Assembly: GCF_009727055.1 (NCBI RefSeq)
Contig: NC_052350.1
Span: 33,690,172 to 33,754,171, forward strand
Length of the DNA: 64,000 bases
Direction: 5' to 3'
Source: Benincasa hispida
Lineage: Eukaryota > Streptophyta > Magnoliopsida > Cucurbitales > Cucurbitaceae
The notes beneath the pieces are model-generated. The model ran no database searches. It had not been told where the DNA came from and saw nothing but the letters and a program-made list of their open reading frames with translations. The stretch's first letter is position 1, and the number at the start of each line of letters is the position of its first letter. Both the position numbers and the translations under genes were made by a program. Positions 11,499 to 23,428 of the stretch are shown in pieces.

Positions 11499-13546
11499 TG
11501 TTGGGTTTTATGTCCTAAAACTCATGGTTTATAAAAAATAAAACTTATTCTAAAAATTCAATAAGTTGTTATTGATATATGTATTGCTTATTTTGTATTA
11601 GAAATTCAATAAACTAAAAGACCCATGACTATTACATGAGTACTTAAACTTTATGTGGAGACATAAAAGTGGATCAGGTTCAAGTAAATAGTCAAAATGA
11701 TCTATAGTATATGAATAAGGTTGGGTGTCATATTCTGGTAACACTATCGGATGCGACCCATTCTGTAGTTGTTACAAGGAGTTGTAAAGTGCTATAAACG
11801 ATGTGATACTAATTCGTACATGTTATGACATGAGGAGTGGGGGTGTCCTATGCAATGGGTTTGTACAAGATCGGACCACGAAATCAGTCACTCTTACTTT
11901 ATAACGTTGTTTAGTGTTTAAGACTGACTATTTCAAAGCCATGACCTAGGTAACTTGACCTTAATCTTGAGCTAACTATGAACTCCTGTTTATTTAGGAT
12001 TATCCTTAGATTTGCATAGGTAAGGGTTGGCTCAATAGCTCCGGCTCAATAAACCTCCATTTTAGGAGTAAGACCGATAGATAGCTGGGGACATAGAATG
12101 CAAGATGGAATTCACTCCTACCCACTTTTAGGGATAGTAGAGAGGTTGTTCCCTTAAGTGCTTTCTCCGGGTCTTGAACAAGGGGCCCCACCTTCTCATT
12201 GGCCTGAGAGGGACTCAGTTTGCTGATCGGATCACAAATAAATTGTTCATTAAAGGATCAGTGGAACTTAAGGAACAAGATTTAATCTCGGGGGTAAAAC
12301 AGATATTTGACCCAGCCATTATTATGAATAATCTGTGAAGGGTTAACTTACTAATTATGGTTATATCAAGTGGACATAATATATCTACAATGAGAAGATT
12401 GCAACTATGGGCTTTAGTAGAGTGTCATATTTTATATGGCGAAGGCATAGTTTTCTTTTTTGTCGCTAGCGCACTACGGCTTACGCAGTTGATCGGATCA
12501 GATAGCCGGCTCAAATTCTGATCAACAAGTTGGAGGTAAGATAAATAAAATTATTTTTTTCTTCACCCATTAGTTAACAAATGAGGGTTAATTCGGTGTA
12601 ATGAGTTTAGCCAATTAATCTCGGATCGTTGGAGCCCATGATCTGTAGGTCTGCGAGGTCTTCTACTAGCTCGTAAATGGATTAGCTTTAGAGTAGCGTG
12701 ATAAGTTAATTTGAAACGTTCAAATTAAAATTAAGGAAATTGGTAATTATATGAGATATAATTACGCATTTAATTTTGGAATTAAACAGAATTGGAGAAA
12801 TAATTAATATTTAAATATGATTTAAATATTAAATTCATGAAGGTGGAATTTGTGTAAAATTAATTTAATATTTGATATTAAATTAATTAGAATTAATTAA
12901 ATTGTTTAATTAATTATTTATTAATTTTATTTAGAAAAATTATTTGTGAAATTAATTTTATAAAATTAATAAAGTTTTAAGTTTTGAAAAACAAAATTGA
13001 TTTTAGAAATCATTTTAAAAATCAAAATTGCAAAAAACACAAAATGGAATTATGGGTTTTTCCATTATCACCTTCAACTAGCTCTCTCAACTTCCACTTA
13101 ACTCAAGCTTCAATACTTCAAGCATGAACTGCATCTCATGCAACCATCTTCTTTGTATGAGAGTCCTGCAATAAATAGAGAAGATTGGAGTGGAATTGAG
13201 GCATGCATCAATAGAGTTTTTGCTAAAAAATTCAAGTTGAAGAAGTTGTTCTTAAAGTGGGTTGTTGCAGTGAGTTCTTCTCCAAGTTCCCTTCATTCAA
13301 GCTTATTTTGAGTCCCCACAACTGAATCTAAAGCTCCAAGAGAATAGTGGGGAAAATCTTGAGGTGGTTCACAAGAAGATTTGGAGAAATTTTGCAACTG
13401 AGAATTAAGATTCAAGAGGTTCTACAAAGGTATTGCTTGAAACCCTCTTATAATTGTATGAGCATGTTTTATTGATAGCCAAAATTAATGAAATAGAATG
13501 CTTATTGATCTTTGGTTCTTCTTCTACATGCTGTTATACTCCTACA
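11499..13546 (+). mobile_element. Solo LTR (LTR-A family) nested in M2 3' LTR
   Basis: A 2,048-bp LTR starting TGTTGGGTTTTATG and ending TCCTACA. The flanks TAAAT (11494-11498) and CAAAT (13547-13551) are a 4/5 target-site duplication. Excision rejoins 'caataaat' to 'aaccttggatctta', as at 24706-24722. No PBS, gag or pol is attached. It carries the hairpin in partly mismatched form (11713-11735). An insertion-like 'cgctagcgcactacgg' stretch near 12465 is absent from other copies. Confidence 0.88.
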
Positions 13547-13551
13547 CAAAT

Positions 13552-13710
13552 AACCTTGGATCTTAATGTATTGGATTTTCAATTATGCAAAATAAAGTAA
13601 GAATACTTCATTCATTAAATAAACATTTATTTAATAAACACTTTATTTATTTATAATAAATTTGTTTTAAAATTTACACAGGCTACAAGATTAGGACATA
13701 AATTCGAACA
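13552..13710 (-). mobile_element. M2 3' LTR (LTR-B), proximal part
   Basis: The start of the minus-strand 3' LTR of M2, beginning TGTTCGAATTTATG at 13710 next to the polypurine tract. It matches 24716-24855 of the 5' LTR, including the paired 'tttatttatt' stretches. Together with 11160-11498 it forms the 3' LTR broken by the solo LTR. Confidence 0.7.
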
Positions 13711-13711
13711 A

Positions 13712-13725
13712 TCTCCTCCTTGTCC
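13712..13725 (-). other. M2 polypurine tract
   Basis: The minus strand reads GGACAAGGAGGAGA directly before the 3' LTR start. This is where second-strand priming occurs in LTR retrotransposons. It is purine-rich apart from one C. Confidence 0.55.
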
Positions 13726-13814
13726 TAAAGCTAGTGGGATGTACAAAAAAAGTCAATAAACTAGGGCATACAATACACCCAGTCATATCTCCCACTTGCC
13801 ATAGTTTAAGTGAT

Positions 13815-15800
13815 ACATATCCCGTAGACCTAGATCTTCTAGATGACCCTGGAACACTTTAGTCGTGAGGGTCTTGGTAAATGGATCGGCAATGTTGTGC
13901 TCTGATGCTATTTGTGTGATAATCACGTCTTCTCGTTGCACAATCTCCTATATCAAATGATACTTCCGTTCTATGTACCTTCCTCGCTTATGGCTCCAAG
14001 GTTCCTTCGAATTTTGCACAGCACCACTATTGTCACAGTAAAGGGTGATAGGCAAAGACATATTTGGAAAAACTTCCAAATCAATTAAGAACTTTCTCAG
14101 CTAGACAGCTTCGCAAGCAACTACTATTCTATCTACATAGTTGAGTCCACAACACAACCTTGTTTTATGTTACACCATACTACAACTCCTCCATTAAGAG
14201 TGAACATTGATCCTGATGTGGATTTCCTAGAATCCTTATCAGTCTGAAAATCAAAGTCAGTGTATCCTGTAAGGATCAGATCCTTAGCACTATACACAAG
14301 CATGTAGTTCCTTGTTCTCCTAAGAATATTGAGGATTGTCTTTACTGTCGTCCAGTGATAAGATCCTAGATTAGATTGATACCTACTAACAATCCTAACT
14401 GCATGGCATATTTCTGACCTTGTACACAGCATGGCATACATAAAGCTACCCACAGTCGATGCATGTATGGAATTCGTCTCATCTTCTCAACTTCTTGAGG
14501 TGTCTTAGGACATTGTTCCTTAAACAAGGTAATTCCATGTCTAAAAGGTAAACTACCTTTCTTACAATTTCGCATTGAATATCTGACAAGCATTTTGTCA
14601 ATAAGATGCTTGAGACAAGGCTAACATTCTATTCTTGCGATTTCTTATAATTTGAATACCAAGAACATACTATGCTTCTCCCAAATCTTTCATTTGAAAT
14701 TGAGCAGATAGTCAATTTTTAATGTTGGTAAGAAATCCTATTTCATTCCCAATGAGTAGGATATCATCTACGTACAACAATAAAAAAGCAATAGTACTTT
14801 AGATGATTTTCTTATAAACACAAGGTTCATCGACATTTTGTTCAAAGCCATAAGATTTGACTGCATTGACAAACCTTATGTTTCAAGATCTGGATGCCTA
14901 CTTCAATTCATAAATGGACTATTTTAGCTTACAGACTTTTTGTTCCTGACCTTGCTTTATGAATCCCTCAATTTGATTCATGTAGATGTTCTCATCAACA
15001 TTGTCGTTTAGAAAAGCAGTCTTGACATCCATTTTTCATATTTCATAGTCATAATATGTGGTAATGGACAATAGAATGCAAGAAGATTTTAACATGCCAA
15101 CAGGAGAAAAGATTTCTTCATAATCAACCCCTTCTACTTGAGTATAACCCTGCCACAAGCCTTGCTTTGAAGGTTTAAACCTTTCCATCTACACCTATTT
15201 TCCTCTTGTAGATCCACTTACAATCTATAGGTTTTGCCCCATCAAATCGATCTACAAGATCCCAGACTAAATTGGAATATATAGATTCCATTTCAAGATC
15301 CATAGATTTAATCCATTCATCTTTGTCAACATCTTCCATTGCCTTTTTAAAAGATAATGAATCCTCAATGCCATCATCAGATATGACGACATAGGCTTCT
15401 ATTAAACCTATATATCTTGTAGCATGAGAGATAACTCTCCCACTATGACAAGGCTCTATCAACATTTGAGAAGGATTTTAACTGATGTACTGGCACCATC
15501 AACAATTCTTGTTGATGTACCAGCATTGTCAACATCTTTCGTCGAAATACTGTTATTTTCATTGGAAATTTCACTCAAAATTAATCTATTGTGCGGTTTG
15601 TAATCTCTTATGTGATTTTCCTCCAAGAATGTGGCATTTTTCGATATGGTACCTTTTTTTCCTTTGGATCATAAAAGAGACCACTCCTGGTTTCCTTGGA
15701 ATAGCCTACAAATAGACATACCCTTGAATGCAATTCCAATTTCTTTGGATTTGATGTCAGCACATGTGTTGGACATCCCTAAATTCTAAAATGTTGTAAA
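13815..15800 (-). pseudogene. Copia M2 pol, RT and RNase H part
   Basis: Minus-strand pol C-terminal half. At 15465-15175 it reads IPDDG-like, then KSMDLEMESIYSNLVWDLVD and KPIDCKWIYKRK, the entry to Ty1/copia reverse transcriptase. A YVDD box is readable at about 14765 in a shifted frame. At 14593-14366: HGITLFKEQCPKTPQEVEKM. RNase H at 14453-14133: SLMYAMLCTR-like, then GYTDFDFQTDKDSRKSTSGS and CVVDSTM. The C-terminal KVFQGHLE-type segment lies near 13850. Multiple frameshifts and stops separate these blocks. Beyond 15800 it is cut by a solo LTR and resumes at 17732. Confidence 0.85.
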
Positions 15801-17726
15801 TGTTGGGAATATATTAAAACTTGTAGTTTGTAAACATTAAACATATTCTATTCACAATAAAGTTATTATTAAAATTTTCTATCAATAAAGGTGTTATTGA
15901 ATTGTATTCTTTTATAAATCCAATAAACTAACCCACGGCTATAATATGAATACTTAAACTTTATGTAGAGAAATAAAAAAGATCAAGTTTTAGTATATAA
16001 CCAAAAAGATCTATAAGTATATGGATAGGGTTGGGCACCTTATCCTGGGGATATTATGGATGCGGCCCTCTTTGTATATTGATACAAATTATGTGATTCC
16101 AAAATTGTTCACGTAGAGACATGCGAGTGGGGGCATTCTATGAAAAAGACGTTTGCATAAGACCGGACCATGAAATAGTCACTTTTCTTTATAACAATCG
16201 TTTAATGTTAAAACTGACTAATTCAAATTTGATGACTTAAGGTAACTCGATCTTAATCCTAAGCTATTTATGAATTCCTATCTATTCGGGATTATCCTTT
16301 AATCTGCATAGGTGAAAGTGGTTCAACATTCCGCTCAATAAGCCTCCCATTTTAGGGGTAAGACCGGATAAATAGTTGGGGATGTAGTCTTGCAAGACAA
16401 AATTCACTCCTACTCGTCTTAGGGTCCGCAGATAGGTTTTTCCCTTAAGTACTGATTCCTGGTCTTGAACAAATGGGGCCCCACCCTCTTATGGTATAGA
16501 GGGATTCAGTTTATTGGTTGAACCATAAACCAATTGTTCAATAGAGGTTCAACGGAGACTTAAGGAGCAAGATGTATTACAGGGATAAAACGGTAATCTT
16601 GGCCTAACTGTAAATACGAATGACCTATGAAGGATCGACTTATTGATTATGGTTAAATCAAGTGGACAGAAATATATCTACAGTGAGAAGAGTGTAACTA
16701 CGAAGCTATAATGGTGTGTCTTGGTAGTTAACGAATAGTGATTAATTTGGTTTAAAGAGTTTACTAATTAATCTCAAATCATTGGTGCTCATGATCTGTA
16801 GGTCCAATAGGTACCTCTACTAGCTTGTAAAAGGATTAAACCTTAGAATAACTTGTTGAGAAAATTTTGAATATTCAAAATCAATTTAAGGTTTGGATTA
16901 TTATATTTGATATAATTAATGTTTAATTAACAAATTCAACATTGCGGTTTTAGAGAGTTGATAATATTTAAATATGATTTCAATATTTGATGAGGTGTTT
17001 TATTAATTTAATATTTGATATTAAATTAAACTAATTAAATTGGTTTAATTAACTTTCTAAATTTTAATTTATTCAAATTTTGAATTTATGAAATTCAAAA
17101 TTATGAAATTAATTGAATTAAATTTTTTATTTATGAAGTTGAAATTGTTAAATTTTATTTAATTAAAATTGATTTTGAAATCAATTTTATTTTTAAAATT
17201 AAAATTCATTTTATGTTTTAAAAAAGAGAAAAATTGGAAAATTAATTGAAAGTGGGAAAAACCAACTTTTCCCACTTTGAATTACACATCATGTCGTTAT
17301 TCAAATAGAAAATGAAGTAGCAATCTCATATGCAATCTGATTTGCATGGATTAGTGCTTTATATTGAGGTTTAGAGATCAGATTTGGGCCATGCAACCTG
17401 AAAAATCTGAGATGATTAGAGAGAAAAATATGTTTTTCTTTTCTTCTTCAAACTTCCAAATTTCATATCAAATTTCCTCCAATATGAAGACCACATTTCA
17501 ATCTAAGGCCTGAGATTAGTAGAGAAGACACTTGTGGAGGTCTACTACAAGAAATTCAAGGTTAATTTCATGGAGGTTACTAGGAACAAGTGAAAATCAT
17601 CAAAGGTATTCAACCTGAAACCCTACTGTTGGAAACTATGAACATGCATGCTAATTAACAAAAATTGATGTAGTTAGAGTGCTTAGGTCCTTAATTGCTT
17701 CCGTTTGTTGAATATCAACTCCATCA
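15801..17726 (+). mobile_element. Solo LTR (divergent LTR-A relative) nested in M2 pol
   Basis: A 1,926-bp LTR starting TGTTGGGAATATATT and ending CTCCATCA. The flanks GTAAA (15796-15800) and ATAAA (17727-17731) are a 4/5 target-site duplication. Removing it restores the integrase reading, where 'atgttgtaaa' runs into 'ctccctttacatcc', matching M1 at 8770-8795. It carries the hairpin GGATAGGG/CCTTATCC (16023-16045, one G-U wobble). Its long AT-rich part (16860-17240) contains no gene. Confidence 0.87.
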
Positions 17727-17731
17727 ATAAA

Positions 17732-18850
17732 CTCCCTTTACATCCTTTCCATGATTCAAAAAGTGTTTTAGAAACATTTTTTTATGGAACATTGTTCAGG
17801 ATAGATACTATAGTCTCTATTGCATAACCCCAAAAGAAATCGGGTAAATGAGCATAACTCATTATAGACTGAACCATGCCCAATAAGGTTCTATTTCTCC
17901 TTTTCGATACACCATTCTATTGAGGTGTACCAGGTGCTGAGAGTTGGGATGTGATTCCATGTTCTATTATATAGTCTTGGAATCTCATGTCCATATACTC
18001 TCCACCTCGATCAGATTGAAGTGTCTTAATTGTTTTACCTAATAAAGTTTCAACTTTAGTCTTATACTCTTTACACTTTTCAAGAGCTTCAAACTTGTGT
18101 TACATTAGGTAAAGATAACTAAATCTCATTTATAAAAGAAATGAAATATTTAAAACCTCCTCTTACTTGAACAATCATCGGACCACAGAGGTCTAAATGT
18201 ACAAGTTCTAAAGGTTCTTTGGCTCTATAGCCTTTTCTAGAAAAAGGTCTTTTAGTAATCATGCCTTCAAGGCATGACTCACATGCTGGTAATAAACTTT
18301 CCTTTATCTCATTTAGAAGTCCATTCTTTACCAATTTCTTGATCCTATCTAGATTTATGTGACCTAGTCTTACGTGTCAAAGTTGGGCATTTTCTTTATG
18401 AGAAAGCTTCTATCTTTTATTTTTAGTCATTTTATTTTGAATAATTCAGTATTGATGAGCATTTTTTATGAAAATGGTCTTAGCACATATAAATTATCTT
18501 CTAAAGTTGTTGAACAAATCTTAACATCATTTGTAAAAATAAATAATTTATTTACAAAAAAATGAAATTGAATACATTTGTTCGATAAGACATGCAACGG
18601 AAATCAAGTTCCTTTGGTACCAGGAAACATAAATACATTATATAAAATAAAAAGGATTTATAGAAATATAATTTTATGCTTCTGAGAAAACTTCTCTAGT
18701 TTGATCCTCACGGTCATCTCACTAGTTTTCAGCTGCCTCCATGAACAAATTCCCTTAAAGAAGAACATACATGATTAGTGGCTCCTAAATCAATTATCCA
18801 GGAAATATTGTCACTTTCCACCAAACAAGTTTCTAAGACAAATAAATCAT
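17732..18850 (-). pseudogene. Copia M2 pol, protease and integrase part
   Basis: Minus-strand pol N-terminal half. At 18334-18119: ESLLPACESCLEGMITKRPF, where CESC is the second half of the integrase HHCC zinc-binding site, then YRAKEPLELVHLDLCGPM with the first catalytic Asp (usually HSD, here HLD). Near 17930 the minus strand gives APGTPQ then NGVSKRRNR, where the usual catalytic Glu (ERR) is Lys. The protease motif at about 18800 reads IIDLGATNH instead of DSG. These changes and several frame breaks show integrase and protease are dead. Confidence 0.8.
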
Positions 18851-19777
18851 ACTTACCTTCTTTAGTTTCTTCTTTTCAACCATGTACTTTGGGCAGTTCC
18901 TCTTTCAATGTCTATCTACATTGCAATGGAAATAGGTTCCCTTTGTAGGCGGCCTTCTTGACCTTTTGGGCAGCAGCAGGAGGGACAGCTTTATTCTCCT
19001 TTCCACCCTTTTTCTTCTTTCACTTCTTTGAACCAGAAGAAGGTCTAGGTTTAGTTCTAGAGGTTGAACCTCTGAAAGCTCCTAGAAGAGCTGACAACAT
19101 TTGCTTCCCCATGCAGCCCTTTGACTTTCATCAAGGACTCATAGGTTTGCAGCTCATTAAGAAGAGTAGTCAGGTTGTAGTCTAGCTTGTTCATAACAGT
19201 GTTACTATATAATTGAAGGAAACGTTTCAGAAGAGTCTGTAGAATAAAGCTAACATGGCTGGATTCGTCAATAATCGACCAATTTATCTAAAGCACATTG
19301 AAGTGGACCATCATGTTGAGAACATGTTCTCTAATAGATGTTCCTTCTTGCATCTGAGCATTAACGATGAATTTGAGGGCATCGTGCTTGATTTGTGTGG
19401 ATGACTGTTCAAACATATCATGCAACGATTTCATGACCTCTTGAGCAGAGACCATGTTCTCGTACTTCTTGGCTAAAACTTCAAACAAGTTGGCCAAGAC
19501 ATATACACGAGCCTTTTCGTTGGCCTTAATCCATCTTTCATATGGCTCACAAACATTTTATGCAGCATTGGAGGCAATATTTGAGGACATTCCTCAATAA
19601 GACAAATATTACGTCGTCAATTACCACCACAGTATAAATTGTGTTTTTCCAGGTTATGTAATTATCGTAAATAAGTTTGTCAGCAGATAGAAAATTTATT
19701 ATTGCATTGGTCATTTTTTGTTGAAATAAACAAATTTTAATATAAGTTAGATAATAGCATAACTTCTTAAAATCCAA
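18851..19777 (-). pseudogene. Copia M2 gag pseudogene
   Basis: Minus-strand Gag of the UBN2 type, unlike the gag-deleted copies M1 and E1. N-terminal SADKLIYDNYITWKNTIYTV at about 19700, then MANLFEVLAKKYENMVSAQE and MQEGTSIREHVLNMMVHFNV at 19497-19288. A Lys-rich linker follows near 19000, then a zinc knuckle near 18920 reading YFHCNVDRH, a stop, and KRNCPKY. The first Cys of the CCHC box is Tyr and the Trp after His is a stop. Frame breaks lie at about 19550 and 19280. Confidence 0.8.
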
Positions 19778-21464
19778 TCTAGCTTAGCAAGAATCATAAT
19801 GAAAAGCCTTAAACTTATATTATCTTGCAATGATACTTTAGTGAATTAGAACAAAAAACCACCAAATAGTAGTTAGTTATTCCTTCACTGAACTGAGACA
19901 CTCTCAACCAAACAATACTCTAGAATAACTCTTATTCCTATAATGTTTAGTTACCATTATTTTAGTCAAAAAAATTAATTGCTTTAATGGTTCTTGTGAG
20001 TGTAACCCTCCATTTTAGATCCTAAGTTCTGCCCCAATAAGTCAACCGAATGGAAAAACCATTTTGGTGCAAAAACTAGGGCGACCCTATCCATTACTTG
20101 AGTTTTGCCTTGTTTTTGACTCCATACAAACACCTTTCAAAGGGAGGATGCGCCTAGGGCACCACGAGGTTGAGTATGAATTCTCACTTTACAAACTAAT
20201 GAAGGAGACCGTAGGAATGTTGACACATATCCTTCTCCCACTCACTATAAATATTCTCTCCATTAACCTTGGTATTGACCCATACAAACATCTTCCGAAG
20301 GGAGGATGCATCCAAGGCACCACAAGGCCGAGTATGAATTTCATGGTGTGAACTTTTAACGGAGAACGTGAGAATAAATGTATATCCAATATACTTTTCC
20401 TCCCACTGAGTATTTTATGAATTAGAGTTCATTACTTTGTTAAACTTAGGCTAAGTTGTTTATCTAATTGATGTTTAAGTTTGTCCAATATAACGCTTAT
20501 ATTGGATAGTTTAAGATAATATTTTAATTCATCAAGCATTTTATTGAATTAATGCATTATTTCATGCTTATAAAATGTTGACTAATTCACTTTCTAGATC
20601 GGTTCCCAATTCGGGGTATTCTATTTCCGTTAACTAAATATCTCAATCCTTAGGCAGAACCTTCCTTAGACAAAGGTCCCTTATAGTCAATATTTTATGA
20701 ATTTAATCTTTTATTAACTTATTTTAATCTATTAAAACAAGTAAAAGATACTCGTAGTTCTATTCTTATTATAAACATTTTAGCATAAGGTTTTAATTTC
20801 CACTTTTAAAAAATAAAACCCTATGTTTGCATGCAAATCTAAATTATAAATTTTAATTTCTAATTCATTAACCACATAACTATTACAAATTAATGAATTA
20901 TTAAAACCTATAACATGTATACTAATGATATTAATTGAATATAACAGTTATGTTACCTAAGTAATGTCATGCTGCTTGTATTTCCAATTTCATTAACAAA
21001 CATAATATAACAATTATATTAAGATATTAATAGACTATATAGTAAACATATTTTTAATCATATATTAAACGAAATAATATAACACTTATAATATAAACAT
21101 GCATACTATATTATATACATCATGCATGTGCATACTTTAGGAATAACTTAAACTTTAAATATAATATTTATATTTAAATATGATGCACGATTATGCTTAA
21201 CCTATGGTGGGATTTTAAATATATATGACATACTATATCAACATATAAATAATATAATTTAAACATACATGACATGCACATTAAACTATATTACAAGCAT
21301 TAATAGACCGATATTTAGCACCCTAAACAAAAAAATTAATATAATCAAATTATATTAATTTAATTATAAAATAACTAAAAATACATAAAAGAAAATAAAG
21401 AAGAAAACGGCTACTGAGGCTCGACCTCGCGACCAACACCTCACAAGATGATCATTCATTGGTC
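19778..21464 (-). mobile_element. Copia M2 leader, gag-proximal part
   Basis: Non-coding leader between PBS and gag, interrupted by the R1 LTR at 21465-23020. It matches the leader at 1-750: 'agaataactcttattcc', the 'gtgtaaccctccatttta' block, and 'gaatggaaa'-type blocks. A direct duplication of about 130-160 bp is visible: 20117-20250 and 20276-20410 share 'catacaaacacctttc', 'gaagggaggatgc' and 'gagtatgaatt'. The 95-codon frame 20064-20351 spans this duplication and is not a gene. The part from 20410 to 21400 is very AT-rich with no further structure seen. Confidence 0.6.
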
Positions 21465-23020
21465 TGATGAATATGCAAAATGCATTAATCTGTTGTGATG
21501 ATCATGTGTTCCTGTCACAAGTTTTCTTACTCTCTCGCCAAGTATAACGAGATCACAAGTTTCTCGAGATTATTTGAGGTCGAATATGGGGACTTGCAAC
21601 TAAGAGATGATTGTAAAGTAATGCGTTTGAGGCAGAGAATAAAAATAAAATGAAAGAAGCTGATAACTATGCGCTACTCCTACTCCTAGTTAAACAGACC
21701 GAACAATTGAAGTTTAACTATGAGAACCGATAGAGATGCGGCAACTGTTAACGCGTAGTAAGATGCATGGAGAAGTAGAGTTGTGGAGGAGATATCACCA
21801 AGTCCTTAAGATTTGGTCGCAAGAGTAATCCCAGCTCGCCACACTAACGCATCGCACACCTCTCTGTGGTCACCCACATGTTTTATATCTCTATAACACA
21901 TGGTTGCGTTGAGCATAAGGTTATTCCTATCTCTAGAAACACTGCTTACTTTGCTTAGTGAGTTTCACTACTTATCCTTTCAGGCAGTTGGTTATAGCTA
22001 TTTCACTCATAGACAAGCATTGTGATAGCCTCGCACAAAGCAAACAGGATTGACTCACTATACTCGCACAACGCACACCTCTCAATGGTTTTCTACATGC
22101 GTCATATCTCTATGCTGCATGATTGAGTATGCGATAACTCTTGCAATCTACACTTAACTCATTGCGGTGAAAGAAAAAGATGATAAAGTAGAAGAAGATG
22201 ATGAAAATGATGTTAAAGGAATTAAAGAGATGCATTGATTACAAAATGTATTAATGTCTTAAGCCAAAATGTAATACAATATAGAGGTGAGAAGAGAGAT
22301 GGATGGCTAGATGTAGGCTATCTCTTGCTTCCATCAGATGTGTGTCAAGGCTGTCGGTGGTGCAATGGATGGGTGGTGGAGTAGTCCCTCTCGAGATCTA
22401 TCTCCGATGAAGCACCGGTCGTCAATTGGAGGAAGTTATGGAAGTGAAGAAATCTCAAAGACTTTCTTGCTCATGCTTTTATCTGTGATCACAGGATTCT
22501 ACCCAAGGTAGAAGTCCCAGATACTTTGAATTTGGGCTTCAAGGCTTTATTTATAGAACTCAAACGCCGACAGCTTTGGTAATCCCGCTCTGAATCACTG
22601 CCATTCCTGTCGCGGTAGGTGAAATGTCATCATGATCTTATCTCTTCCGAGGTATGCATTCATGATTGTTTTTTCTGAAGTATCAATGCATTCCACCCAT
22701 TTTGCGATCATTCTCTTATCATGGTTATCACTGTAGTTGCGGAATTTCATGTGACTAATTTGTCATCATTAAAATCAACGCATGCGTCAACTTTGTTATG
22801 ATTTGGGATCAACGCATGCGATCGTTCCTGCGACAACTACAAAATAGATATTTTGACACAAAATAATGCATGATATAGAGTTAGCAGGGATTTTTAAGGC
22901 TGATTAATGCAAGCTCATTATTCCACATGAATTCTTAGCAAAATTAATGCATGTTCTGCCCATCAACTCTCACTATTCCAAGTAAAAGGCTGCAATAGCT
23001 TGTATTTCTACAAGCTACCA
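21465..23020 (+). mobile_element. R1 element, probable solo LTR in the M2 leader
   Basis: A 1.56-kb block starting TGATGAATATG and ending AAGCTACCA, with homology to 1552-2522. The flanks TTGGT (21459-21463, one extra base before TG) and ATGGT (23021-23025) look like a 4/5 target-site duplication. Removing it leaves a leader of about 2.1 kb, the same size as in E1. It has a TATA-like 'ctttatttatagaac' near 22545. No PBS or pol is attached. The retrotransposon class is unknown; the TG...CA ends and the TSD support an LTR. Confidence 0.55.
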
Positions 23021-23414
23021 ATGGTGTTGTACCCTAGCGCCGTGATGCTATGGAAAAAACTTTTCGTTCTACTCGAGTCGAAATGTTGCAGTACTGTTAT
23101 CGAGAAACCTCTAGAAATCTTCAATTCTGCATTTCGCCCTTTTGAAATCTGGTGAACTCCTCAGTAAACAACCATCATGAATGACCCAGACAACAAATTA
23201 CAAACTCAATTGCATAAAATAAACGCCTAAAACAAATGAGCCCTTACAAATTGATAAAACCAAAAGCAATACATATCTATATGCCAAATATCGAAAACAT
23301 CTATAATGCCTAAACCCATATTAAATTCATAGGAAAAATCACATGAAACCAGGATTTGAACCCACCATAATCATTTTTCGATTACCTTTAACCAAAAACA
23401 AAGACAATTTAATG
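23021..23414 (-). mobile_element. Copia M2 leader, PBS-proximal part
   Basis: Non-coding sequence between the PBS and the R1 insertion on the minus strand. It contains a G/C-richer segment near 23030-23060 ('ccctagcgccgtgatgc') but no reading frame. It is included in M2 because it lies directly downstream of the PBS. Confidence 0.55.
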
Positions 23415-23426
23415 GCTCTGATACCA
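23415..23426 (-). other. M2 primer-binding site (initiator tRNA-Met)
   Basis: The minus strand reads TGGTATCAGAGC, the exact complement of the 3' end of plant initiator tRNA-Met, 2 nt after the LTR end TTCA. This is the minus-strand cDNA priming site of Ty1/copia elements and fixes the 5' LTR boundary. Confidence 0.9.
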
Positions 23427-23428
23427 AA

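Noticed and set aside
20064..20351. 95-codon frame in the M2 leader
   Set aside because: It lies in a non-coding leader on the opposite strand, spans a direct duplication and is not preserved in other copies.
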